A stretch of 27,229 bases of DNA from Sphacelaria rigidula (lineage: Eukaryota > Phaeophyceae > Sphacelariales). The stretch spans positions 1 to 27,229 of the forward strand of contig CAXNAA020000124.1 of NCBI GenBank assembly GCA_964200075.2, read 5' to 3'. Shown piece after piece: positions 19,336 to 27,111 of this stretch. The notes beneath the pieces are model-generated. The model worked only from the letters and a program-made list of their open reading frames with translations, was not told the origin of the DNA and did not search any database. Position numbers and translations under genes: made by a program. Each line of letters begins with the position of its first letter. Within the stretch, counting starts at the first letter, position 1.

Positions 19336-19409
19336 AAAGTGATTCCGATTCATCAGTCAGCGCAACCTCACAGCCGAAGGGTCAGGCAAATGATGAATCG
19401 GATCACTTT
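19336..19409. repeat. Long near-perfect hairpin, 19-bp stem with one bulge
   Basis: AAAGTGATTCCGATTCATCA (19336-19355) pairs with 19391-19409, whose complement is the same sequence minus one T. The loop is 35 nt. No flanking target duplication was seen. Confidence 0.7.
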
Positions 19410-19546
19410 CTCTCGAAGAATTACTCCGAAATATCCCGAAGGGACGACGCAACACTCTCGTCTTTTTTTTTCCTCGGCATGATTCGAGATGACCCTCGTA
19501 TAAACAGTCTGCACGCCAACAAAAAATGTAATATTTACTTGTTGAA

Positions 19547-20152
19547 TTACCCTGGATAAGAGATTCGTTGAACGGACTGATTTTCAGTTCTTGGATAAAA
19601 TGGTTTGGTGAAGCATGTACTCGACATCAATGCGCCCACCCCATGTGTACTGGGTTGGTGATATGTTGTAACACTCGCTATCCCGATATATATACTTGTA
19701 CTGGTACCCCTGAACGGGTACTGATATACTGACCGGGCAATATAGTCGCACCCATACAACCCCAATATATATTGACCGGCCAGTACATACTGAACTTTCG
19801 CAGAGGCAGTAGAGTAATCACAGCAGCAAAAAATCACGGGGGTTATTTTTTGCTCAGTCGCTTCAGGTCTTGCCGAAGCCAAAGTTTGATCAAAATATTT
19901 TAGCAAATCCTTGCTGGTGTGATTTGGATGTCGATCTCTACACTCGCGTTTCTGTGTCGCCAGCGTTGGCAAGGTGTTTGCAACAGATGAGCAACTGATT
20001 CTATGTAGAGGCTTACACAGCCACCGCAATGACACCTGTGGTACATGAAATACCTCTCTTTCGAGTTTTACTGTCCAATAGGTCAAGATCGCCGTGACGC
20101 TTCTCACTAGCCATGATACGACCCGTGCATCTCTGCTGGCGCTGTTGAACAT
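19547..20152 (-). CDS. Hypothetical protein, 201 aa
   Basis: ATG (complement of 20150-20152) to TAA. It is the longest ATG frame outside the repeat gene. The first 100 residues are protein-like: VVSWLVRSVTAILTYWTV is hydrophobic and could be a membrane segment near residues 11-28, followed by basic RECRDRHPNHTSKDLLKYF. After about residue 120 the sequence passes through two CAATATA-type repeats and becomes Tyr/Ser/Thr-rich, so the real coding part may stop earlier. No family is recognised, and a chance ORF remains possible. Confidence 0.35.
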   Translation of the reverse strand: MFNSASRDARVVSWLVRSVTAILTYWTVKLEREVFHVPQVSLRWLCKPLHRISCSSVANTLPTLATQKRECRDRHPNHTSKDLLKYFDQTLASARPEATEQKITPVIFCCCDYSTASAKVQYVLAGQYILGLYGCDYIARSVYQYPFRGTSTSIYIGIASVTTYHQPSTHGVGALMSSTCFTKPFYPRTENQSVQRISYPG

Positions 20153-20478
20153 GAAAGCTGACCGCCTCTCACCGCGCGCGCCTGTTCAAATGCGTACCCA
20201 AGGATGTAGTGTACGCGGCGCTGCACAGCAATCACTCACCCTATCGGTAACATTGTCTGGCTATTCACTATGTCCAACATCTCCTAGTGGGCTCGTCCTG
20301 TCTGCTCTGCGAGCCCTGTGGTTTTTATATGAATACGTCAGGTCTCCTTGATACAGCTGAGCATGCCTTGACATCGGCATCCTGGTTCACATATTTTATG
20401 CAGCAGGGCTATGCTCTCGTGCGACACAAGTGCTTGATCAGCTTTCGACCCCTATTGCAATCCTGTAGAAGCCGCCGC
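20153..20478. other. No gene recognised
   Basis: Only short frames on the plus strand (85 and 68 codons). Nothing else was seen. Confidence 0.3.
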
Positions 20479-20545
20479 GCCCCGGTGGAGTGATGGTCCG
20501 ACTGTCGCCATCGGGGTGGAAATTACAAGGGTTTGATTCCTGATG
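20479..20545 (+). repeat. tRNA-like pol III head, probable SINE
   Basis: It starts GCCCCGGTGG, like the head at the window start, and continues AGTGATGG in the A-box position. GGTTTGATTCC at 20530-20540 is a near-consensus B box. The acceptor and T stems do not close, so it is not a working tRNA. A SINE body may extend to about 20700, but its end could not be placed. Confidence 0.45.
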
Positions 20546-20670
20546 CGTTGTTTTATTCTTCGTATTGCCTGATTTCCACCGTGGAAAGTGTGAGAACGTG
20601 AGTAAAGTAAGTAGTCGACGGAGTTTGTGTGACGTGAGTTGACGTTGTGCGAGAGTGCTGATAGTCATGA

Positions 20671-20826
20671 CCCAATGGGCAAGGCACAAATGCAAGGGTC
20701 GTATCTTTGGAGAGATGGGTTGATCCCGTGAGACCACAGACTCATCCCGAGGCAGGGAAGGGTTTCAAAGTGCGACGAAAAAGAAAAATTAGAAGAAGAC
20801 GACGTCCCAATCGCTCGAATCGTCTT
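20671..20826 (+). CDS. Candidate upstream exon of the EsV-1-7 gene
   Basis: An open stretch of 52 codons with a very basic segment (KVRRKRKIRRRRRPNRSNR) that stops exactly at a good donor (GTGAGT at 20827). If 20827-21065 is an intron (GTGAGT...GTAG), it joins in phase 0 to the reading frame of the repeat array. The exon has no ATG and begins after TGA, so it would itself need an upstream exon. The basic run would act as a nuclear-localisation signal or bind nucleic acid. This rests on phase and splice signals only. Confidence 0.25.
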
Positions 20827-21065
20827 GTGAGTAGTACTGTACTTGTTGGCGTCAGTTTGCATGAAGCGTGGTCTGAGTTGGTTGCAGTCAGCTGCTTTTT
20901 CACCAGAGAATGTGCCGCTATAACAGTAACATCGGTTCTCCACAGCGTTTCCGCTCTCTGTTACCCACGCTTCACGAGGTGTTTGCCGCCGTCTGTTTGT
21001 GCTACTGTGACCAGCTGATTTCAACACCCGACGCGACAGGGCTGATCGACGACGTCACGAGGTAG

Positions 21066-21173
21066 TGCATCAGCAAGGCCGGGTACAAGTCACCCCGAGG
21101 CTTCTACAAGGCTACAAGGCGGAGTTCTCCCAAGCACGCCAGGAAGGGAAGGGTGAATGTGGGGAAAGAGAGG
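21066..21173 (+). repeat. Degenerate EsV-1-7 unit upstream of the array
   Basis: In frame with the array it reads CISKAG...SPKHARKGRVNV. The first Cys, the His and the 12-residue spacer are kept. The second Cys is Gly, the third is Ser, and the x16 spacer is 14 long. At DNA level GGCGGAGTTCT matches the repeat consensus, but indels of about 4 and 2 bases shift the middle and cancel out. TAG at 21063-21065 stops the frame, or serves as the AG of a splice acceptor. Confidence 0.65.
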
Positions 21174-23879
21174 TGCGGCGGCGGGGGTTGCTACACGTGT
21201 GCGTTGTATGGTGTACCGGGGAGCAAGAAGGCAGAGCCCTGCTCCAAGCATGACACGGCGGGAATTGTAAATGTGGTGGATAAGAGGTGCGGCTACGAGG
21301 GCTGCTCTACGCGTCCATCGTATGGTGTAGCCGAAAGCAAGAGAGCGGAGTTCTGCTCCAAGCACGCCAGGGCGGGAATGGTGAATGTGGTGGATAAGAG
21401 TTGCCGCTACGAGGGCTGCTCCACGCGTCCATCGTATGGTGTAACCGAAAGCAAGAAAGCAGAGTTCTGCTCCAAGCACGCCAGGGCGGGAATGGTGAAT
21501 GTGGTGGATAAGAGGTGCGGCTACGAGAGCTGCTCCACGCGTCCATCGTATGGTGTAGCGAGAAGCAAGAAAGCAGAGTTCTGCTCCAAGCATGCCAGCG
21601 CGGGAATGGTAAATGTGGTGGATAAGAGGTGCGGCTACGAGGGCTGCTCCACGCGTCCAACGTATGGTGTAGCGGGGAGCAAGAAAGCGGAGTTCTGTTC
21701 CAAGCATGCCAGGGCGGGAATGGTGAACGTGGTGCGCAAGAAGTGCGGCTACGAGGGCTGCTCCACGCGTTCATCTTATGGTGTGAAGGAACGCACAGAG
21801 GCGGAGTTCTGTTTCAAGCACGTCAGGGAGGGAATGGTGAATGTGGTGGATAAGAGGTGCGGCTACGAGGGCTGCTTCATGCACCCATCGTATGGTGTAG
21901 CGGGAAGCAAGAAGGCGGAGTTCTGTTCCCAGCACGCCAGGGCGGGAATGATAAGTGTGGTGGATAAGACGTGCCGCTACGAGGGCTGCTCCACGCGTTC
22001 GACGTATGGTACAGCGGGAAGCAAGAGAGCGGAGTTCTGCTCCAAGCACGCCAGGGCAGGAATGGTGAATGTCGTGGATAAGAAGTGCGGCTACGAAGGC
22101 TGCTCTACGCGTCCGTCGTATGGTGTAGCCGAAAGCAAGAAAGCAGAGTTCTGTTTCAAGCACGCCAGGGCGGGAATGGTGGATGTGGCGAACAAGAGGT
22201 GCGGCTACGAGGGCTGCTCCACGCGTCCATCGTATGGTGTAGCGGGAAGCAAGAAAGCAGAGTTCTGCTCCGACCACGTCAGCGCGGGAATGGTAAATGT
22301 GGTGGGCAAGAGGTGCAGCAACGAGGGCTGCTCCACGCGTCCATCGTATGGTGTAGCGGGGAGCAAGAAGGCGGAGTTCTGCTGCAAACATGCCAGGGCG
22401 GGAATGGTGAACGTGGTGCGCAAGAAGTGCGGCTACGAGGGCTGCTCAACGCGTTCATCTTATGGTGTGAAGGAACGCACAGAGGTAGAGTTCTGTTTCA
22501 CGCACGTCAGGGAGGGAATGGTGAATGTGGTAGATAAGAGGTGCCGCTACGAGGGCTGCTTCATGCACCCATCGTATGATGTAGCGGGAAGCAAGAAGGC
22601 GGAGTTCTGCTGCAAGCATGCCAGGGCGGGAATGTTGAATGTGGCGAACAAGAGGTGCGGCTACGAAGGCTGCTCTTCGCGTCCATCGTATGGTGTAGCG
22701 GGAAGAAATACGGCGAAGTTCTGCCCTAAGCACGCCAGGGTGGGAATAGTGAATGTGACGAACAAGAGGTTTGCCTACGAAGGCTGCTCCACGCGTCCAT
22801 CGTATGGTGTAGCCGAAAGCAAGAAAACGGAGTTCTGTTCCGAGCACGCCAGGGCGGGAATGGTGAATGTGGTGGAGAAGAGGTGCGGCTATGAGGGCTG
22901 CTCCACGCACCCATCGTATGGTGTAGCGGGAAGCAAGAAGGCGGAGTTCTGCTGCAAGCATGCCAGGGCGGGAATGGTGAATGTGGTGGGTGAGAAGTGC
23001 CCTTACGAGGGCTGCTCTACGCGTCCAACGTATGGTGTTGCGGGGAGCACTAAAGCGGAGTTCTGCTGCAAGCATGCCAGGGCGGGAATGGTGAATGTGG
23101 CGAACAAGAGGTGCGGCTACGAGGGCTGCTTTACGCGTCCATCGTATGGTGTAGCCGGGAGCAAGAAGGCGAAGTTCTGCTCCAAGCATGCCAGGGCGGG
23201 AATGGTAAATGTGGTGGGCAAGAAGTGCGGCTACGAGGGCTGCTCCAAACGCGCTATCGACGCGAAGCAAAGCGTTCATGAGTTGAAGTTTTGCGGGCGG
23301 CACGCTAGTGCAAACAACACAGCTACGGTGTCGGGCACCACGAAGCTCAGCATTGGGGGGGGCACCCCCGGCTGTAGCCTGACGGCGGGCGACGGAAAAA
23401 GCATTGCTGATGTGCAAAGAGGGAAACGCAAGCGTGCAGCGGTCTCGGGTTCCGTTGCCAACGACAATGCTGGTGTTCACCGTGGTATGTACTCCGGTCT
23501 CAGGCAGAGTGTGAGAACGACATTGCCTTCGGGGCACTTACCTTCAATGGCTGAGGGTAAAGTGGTTTTGGGCGCAAGGGCAGGAACAGGAATGAAGGTG
23601 GAATTGGCAATGCCTTCTTCCACACACGGTGGCGATGGTGTGAGGGTGTATCGCGAGCACGCTGCTCCTTCGAGTGGTTGGAGCAGCAAACGTGGTGATG
23701 GTGGCTTCATGGTCAGTGGTGAAGGGAGTACGGGGCGGCTTTGCGGTTCGCTGGCAGTGGTACGTGAACGTCTGGGCACATCTGATGGCGTGGACTTTGA
23801 AGAGGCAGGGGAGAACCCGAACGTGAAGTTGGAGCTACGAATGTCTTGTCCATTCCCTCGGACATCCGGTACACGGTAG
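21066..23879 (+). CDS. EsV-1-7 repeat protein, 19 full motif units
   Basis: The frame is open from 21066 to TAG at 23877. From 21174 it holds 19 consecutive units of 38 residues in the form C-x4-C-x16-C-x2-H-x12, the EsV-1-7 motif, each 114 bp, with unit n starting at 21174+114(n-1). The typical unit is CGYEGCSTRPSYGVAG, then SKKAEFCSKHARAGMVNV. The last unit (23226) lacks the 12-residue spacer. Its Cys and His probably bind zinc. Unit 15 has Phe for the first Cys. A degenerate unit precedes the array (21066-21173). A Gly/Ser-rich tail of about 190 residues follows, with RGKRKR at 23418 as a likely nuclear signal. The family is known from phaeovirus EsV-1 and brown algae, where IMMEDIATE UPRIGHT acts in early cell fate; the biochemical role is unknown. 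The first in-frame ATG is only at 21378, inside unit 2. The real start is therefore likely in an upstream exon, or the 5' end is broken. Confidence 0.88.
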   Translation, partial: CISKAGYKSPRGFYKATRRSSPKHARKGRVNVGKERCGGGGCYTCALYGVPGSKKAEPCSKHDTAGIVNVVDKRCGYEGCSTRPSYGVAESKRAEFCSKHARAGMVNVVDKSCRYEGCSTRPSYGVTESKKAEFCSKHARAGMVNVVDKRCGYESCSTRPSYGVARSKKAEFCSKHASAGMVNVVDKRCGYEGCSTRPTYGVAGSKKAEFCSKHARAGMVNVVRKKCGYEGCSTRSSYGVKERTEAEFCFKHVREGMVNVVDKRCGYEGCFMHPSYGVAGSKKAEFCSQHARAGMISVVDKTCRYEGCSTRSTYGTAGSKRAEFCSKHARAGMVNVVDKKCGYEGCSTRPSYGVAESKKAEFCFKHARAGMVDVANKRCGYEGCSTRPSYGVAGSKKAEFCSDHVSAGMVNVVGKRCSNEGCSTRPSYGVAGSKKAEFCCKHARAGMVNVVRKKCGYEGCSTRSSYGVKERTEVEFCFTHVREGMVNVVDKRCRYEGCFMHPSYDVAGSKKAEFCCKHARAGMLNVANKRCGYEGCSSRPSYGVAGRNTAKFCPKHARVGIVNVTNKRFAYEGCSTRPSYGVAESKKTEFCSEHARAGMVNVVEKRCGYEGCSTHPSYGVAGSKKAEFCCKHARAGMVNVVGEKCPYEGCSTRPTYGVAGSTKAEFCCKHARAGMVNVANKRCGYEGCFTRPSYGVAGSKKAKFCSKHARAGMVNVVGKKCGYEGCSKRAIDAKQSVHELKFCGRHASANNTATVSGTTKLSIGGGTPGCSLTAGDGKSIADVQRGKRKRAAVSGSVANDNAGVHRGMYSGLRQSVRTTLPSGHLPSMAEGKVVLGARAGTGMKVELAMPSSTHGGDGVRVYREHAAPSSGWSSKRGDGGFMVSGEGSTGRLCGSLAVVRERLGTSDGVDFEEAGENPNVKLELRMSCPFPRTSGTR
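21174..23303 (+). repeat. 114-bp coding tandem array, 19 units
   Basis: The array keeps perfect 114-bp register with no indel between units. A higher-order duplication is visible: units 5-7 (from 21719) and units 11-13 (from 22403) are nearly identical over more than 200 bp, 684 bp or six units apart. Both contain the otherwise unique SYGVKERTE, VREGM and CFMHPSY variants. Unequal crossing over or gene conversion is implied. Confidence 0.95.
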
Positions 23880-24432
23880 ATCACACCGTTTGTTGTAGCG
23901 ATCTCGTTGCTGAGATTACCCGAGGAGAATGTCGGTGTGTTTTCTCGTATGTCGTCAGCGGTCTCGAAGGGCAACTGGTCCGCAGGGTTGCTTTTGTTCT
24001 CTCAATGCATACCTATTCCTGAGCTTGTAGGGTCTTGGTAATCTAGCACCACGTTCCACCTGATTCTCATGTAGGCGCAGTTACCATACCTGCTTCGATC
24101 GTGTGCTTTAGTAGCAAGTTGCCGAGGGCTGGCAGAGAGACGACGTACGCTACAGTAGTAGAGGTGACTGTCCAAATTAAGGCACGGTTATGGCACCTTA
24201 CGGGGAAAACTCTGGTTCGTGGGAACCACCACACGTAGAACAATGACCAGAGTATCCGGAGAGAGACACTTCAGTCGTTTATCACCCAAGCGTTTCAAAA
24301 TCAATAAATAGCCAAAGCAGTTTGCAGGAGTGGATGTGGAGTATGGCTCTATTGACGTTAAAAATGCGGCCAGAACACCCTCTGTTTCAATTACGGTACA
24401 CTTTACCCAGCAGTTGATTTCCCGCGGCCTTA
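23880..24432. other. 3' flank of the repeat gene, no gene recognised
   Basis: No supported ORF is present. CTCTGGT (24210) and ACCAGAG (24246) form a small nested hairpin with GGTTC/GAACC. No clear polyadenylation signal could be chosen. Confidence 0.35.
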
Positions 24433-24971
24433 GACGGTTCAGACCTTCTCTTTTGGTACAAACATTTATGAGATCAGTGCGGTCCGTTACAAAGCAAATA
24501 AATGAATAGAAAATAACATTATTTTATTCGGGGATGAAAATCGCGCATCCCATGGTGTTCGGAACAACTTTCGCCATGACGTCGGTTTTTGGCAACGCCG
24601 TACTCGACGAAAACGTTTTTCTCCCTTTGTTTTTTCTTTTTCAACCCATTGGTATACATTTTGATAGTATTCTCCCGAAGTTTGATGTTCATCGGTTACG
24701 CTTACGCTAGTTCATGACGTACGTTGAGTGGTGCCCCCCAATCACTCATTTTTAACCAGAAATCGATAATGACCAAGAAAATGGAACACCTGAGACGTTT
24801 CAGACCGTTTCCTTTGGTCCAAATGTTTTTACGACTATTGCGGTCTGTTTTTCAGAGAAGACAAAAAGGTGGGGATAAAAATGGCCCATCCCCAAGTGTT
24901 CGGGATAAATTTGTCCATCAAGTCAGTGTTGGGCAACGCCGTACTCGACGAAAACGTCGTTTTTCGTTCTC
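24433..24971. repeat. Two direct copies of a 180-190 bp segment
   Basis: Copies lie at 24433-24622 and 24794-24971. Shared blocks are GACG.TTCAGACC, TTTGGT.CAAA, TGCGGTC.GTT, GGGGAT.AAAAT, the sequence around GTGTTCGG, and CAACGCCGTACTCGACGAAA with the following ACGT. The similarity extends weakly about 40 bp upstream. Short frames cross both copies, but no product is recognised. This is a tandem duplication or two insertions of one element. Confidence 0.65.
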
Positions 24972-25449
24972 TCATTCATCAACACATCGAAACACGTTGT
25001 AAGACACACTTTTATGGCAAACAAATCTCGACTTTTTGGCACCCCGATTTTGAAAAAATCCGGGGGGGGGACTCAAATTCGTGTACTCAAAATCGGGGTG
25101 ACCGTTCCATGGCAAGACGACTTTTTGAGGGACAGTTTGCTACAGGGAGGGTCATCCTCCAAATTTCAACTTCATCTAACGCGCATCCGGTCACAGTCCC
25201 GCACGGCGCCATTCATAGGCAGCCGACGATCAACACTTCCAGCGCGCACTCGAAGACTACAATCTCACCATGAGCGAGACGCTGATGCTGAACATGAGCG
25301 AAGCAACAGAATAACAGCTGGCGTGGGCCGTGAAACGGCTTGCATTGTCGTGTGCAGAATAAGCGGGGAAGCCGTCATGGGCAGTGGTGCGGACTGCGCG
25401 AAACGTCGGCATGTGGTATGCATGGTCTGGCATTCGGCAGGCCAGGGCC
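24972..25449. other. No supported gene; inverted repeat
   Basis: A perfect 14-bp inverted repeat, CACCCCGATTTTGA (25040-25053) and its complement (25087-25100), surrounds a G-rich 33-nt loop. A 147-codon ATG frame (25014-25457) starts beside it, but another frame overlaps and there is no motif. Confidence 0.35.
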
Positions 25450-25800
25450 ATGTCTAGCGAGGAGAAACACCGAGAAGGCGCGCGAAGCAGCAAGAACTTC
25501 GCGATCCCAGCATGCCTCGAATTCTTCAAAGATCACTGCAAGTTCTGTCCGCCGTGGTCGACCGCGGACATGATGGGGTACACAACCCTTAGCGGTGGTG
25601 AGGGCTGGTTTATGTTCGCATCGGAAAGTTCGCAGTCAGTAGTCCAGAGACTAGAGGTAGACTTGAATGTACAGTCAGTGCTGTGTGTGAAGCGCTGTTC
25701 AGACCGCTTGAGGGTGAAGGACCAACATGTACTTCCCAGCGGTTTGTCACGCCAATTTTTTCCAGGCAGACCCCGTTCTCGCCCATGGGGTAGTCTGTGA
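25450..25800 (+). CDS. Hypothetical protein, at least 116 aa
   Basis: ATG at 25450 to TGA at 25798. The frame is open upstream to TAA near 25357, with a second ATG at 25411. The composition is convincingly protein-like: MSSEEKHREGARSSKN is charged, then CLEFFKDHCKFCPPW has three Cys and one His that could hold a metal ion, then TTLSGGEGWFMFASESSQS. The last 30 residues are basic. No family is recognised. A 141-codon frame lies opposite (25533-25958). The exon may be incomplete at both ends. Confidence 0.36.
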   Translation: MSSEEKHREGARSSKNFAIPACLEFFKDHCKFCPPWSTADMMGYTTLSGGEGWFMFASESSQSVVQRLEVDLNVQSVLCVKRCSDRLRVKDQHVLPSGLSRQFFPGRPRSRPWGSL

Positions 25801-26700
25801 TATCTATAACTCTGCACGAAGAGCCTTTTCAAATTTTGCCTTTTGTACCACATTCTCGGGGTCCCAGGAGGCATTGTGGCATCTCTGTATGTCTGCCTCT
25901 TTCGACGACCCTCCGGCGAAATGAATCCGCGGCGTGAATTGAACAGCTTCCCTCCCATCCTTTTGCGTCAATGTCTGCTGTGTGTGCACGCCACCTGCGG
26001 CACCCTGTACAACCCGCTCGAGAGATCCCCCGAGAGATTTCGCACACGAGTACCGTGTAATATTGTTAAACCTCCATGAACGTACTTTATTTGTGTTTTT
26101 CAGCGACATATCGGGAGTGTGATGAAGCTCAGAGGCGTTGCAAGATGTACGCTGTGCGGATCTGCTCGTAGACCCTGGATCCCGTGACGCGTTGTTATCG
26201 CGTTTGCTACTGTCATAAGTTAGGGTTGTTCAGGCGCGGCGCCAGGCCGCCTCGCCCCATCTCAAACAGTTACTGCCCTTGCCGTGGTCTACCCTGGGTT
26301 ATCACTACACTCTGCTCCCATGGCTGCCCTGCGCTGCGGCTGTACTGAGTAAGAGAGCTGCTTGTAGATAAAACATGAGGCTATGAAACACGTGAGTTCT
26401 TAGTCAGCAGTCTAACATCGATGAACATACTTGTGATTGTTCTTGATGGATAGATAAAGGTCTGTGTGAAGTTGCCCACGTGGGAGCTTGGTGAGTTGGC
26501 ACCATGGTATCTCCTGGCACTCATACTGAGAGACCCCAGCCAGTACTTTAGTTACTCACTCCACATGGTAATTGGCGTTGATAAACGGACCTTGTTCTGC
26601 TTGGTTGGGAAGTCTTTGTGTTGCTTGGCGTTGTGTTTTGCTGCTCAAGCTGTAATAAGTAACTCGGTTATTATTCTGCGGTTTTTCTACTTGTATTTAG
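25801..26700. other. Mostly gene-free; one possible last exon
   Basis: A pyrimidine tract ending TTTTTCAG at 26103 is followed by an open 21-codon stretch (TYRECDEAQRRCKMYAVRIC, Ser, stop at 26169), a possible terminal exon. Elsewhere there are only short or hydrophobic, T-rich frames (26466-26813) without ATG. Confidence 0.3.
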
Positions 26701-26910
26701 TGAGGTGCCCCTGGTCTGTTCTGATTGTCGTGGGCCTCAGCCCACCCTGGGCTCGGTTGCATTGTACAACGGTAGTGAAGACTGCTGTACGTTGCCCCCG
26801 CTTCGCGTATTAATGATACGAATCTGCCCCTCCGTTGGTACACTGCTTGGAGCTGCTGAGCGATTTGCTGTAGCTACCCTTGGGTCCTGTTCTCGCTTGT
26901 TTACATCCAC
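26701..26910 (+). CDS. Candidate internal exon, 70 codons
   Basis: It is bounded by a strong acceptor (T-rich tract ending TATTTAG at 26700) and a consensus donor (GTAAGT at 26911), with one frame open throughout: VPLVCSDCRGPQPTLGSVAL, then NGSEDCC, and later LLGAAERFAVATLG. The Cys pairs near its start could bind metal. No domain is recognised, and the neighbouring exons are not identified with certainty. Confidence 0.33.
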
Positions 26911-26919
26911 GTAAGTGCC

Positions 26920-27111
26920 ATGGTGACGCACTTTGTTGGAACCCGACTACGCGTCGGTCTGGCCGAAACTGCGTTCAAGTTCCGCCTTGTGCATGTAACC
27001 AACCGTTATTCTTGTCTCACTACGGTGTGTCCACTCTGCTTTCGAACAGGGTATCGTACGCGCCACTGTGCCTTGTACAAAGTGTGTGCCCGCCGACCAC
27101 TACTACATTGA
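26920..27111 (+). CDS. Small ORF with a zinc-knuckle-like motif, 63 codons
   Basis: ATG in a GCCATGG context to TGA. Near its end lies CPLCFRTGYRTRHC, spaced as a CCHC zinc knuckle (C-x2-C-x4-H-x4-C) but with Tyr in the His position and the usual preceding Gly kept. A splice acceptor-like CTTTCGAACAG falls inside this motif, so an alternative exon start there is possible. It lies 9 bp after the donor of the preceding exon, so both cannot be used in the same transcript as drawn. It may be a remnant of a transposon protein. Confidence 0.25.
   Translation: MVTHFVGTRLRVGLAETAFKFRLVHVTNRYSCLTTVCPLCFRTGYRTRHCALYKVCARRPLLH

Noticed and set aside
21174-23303. Tandem array as a CRISPR or non-coding satellite
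   Set aside because: Units are contiguous without unique spacers and encode a conserved Cys/His motif in one frame.
21090-23974. Long minus-strand frames of 155-360 codons opposite the EsV-1-7 array
   Set aside because: They are antisense shadows. The 114-bp period is a multiple of three, so one stop-free unit stays open through all units. The plus strand has the conserved motif.
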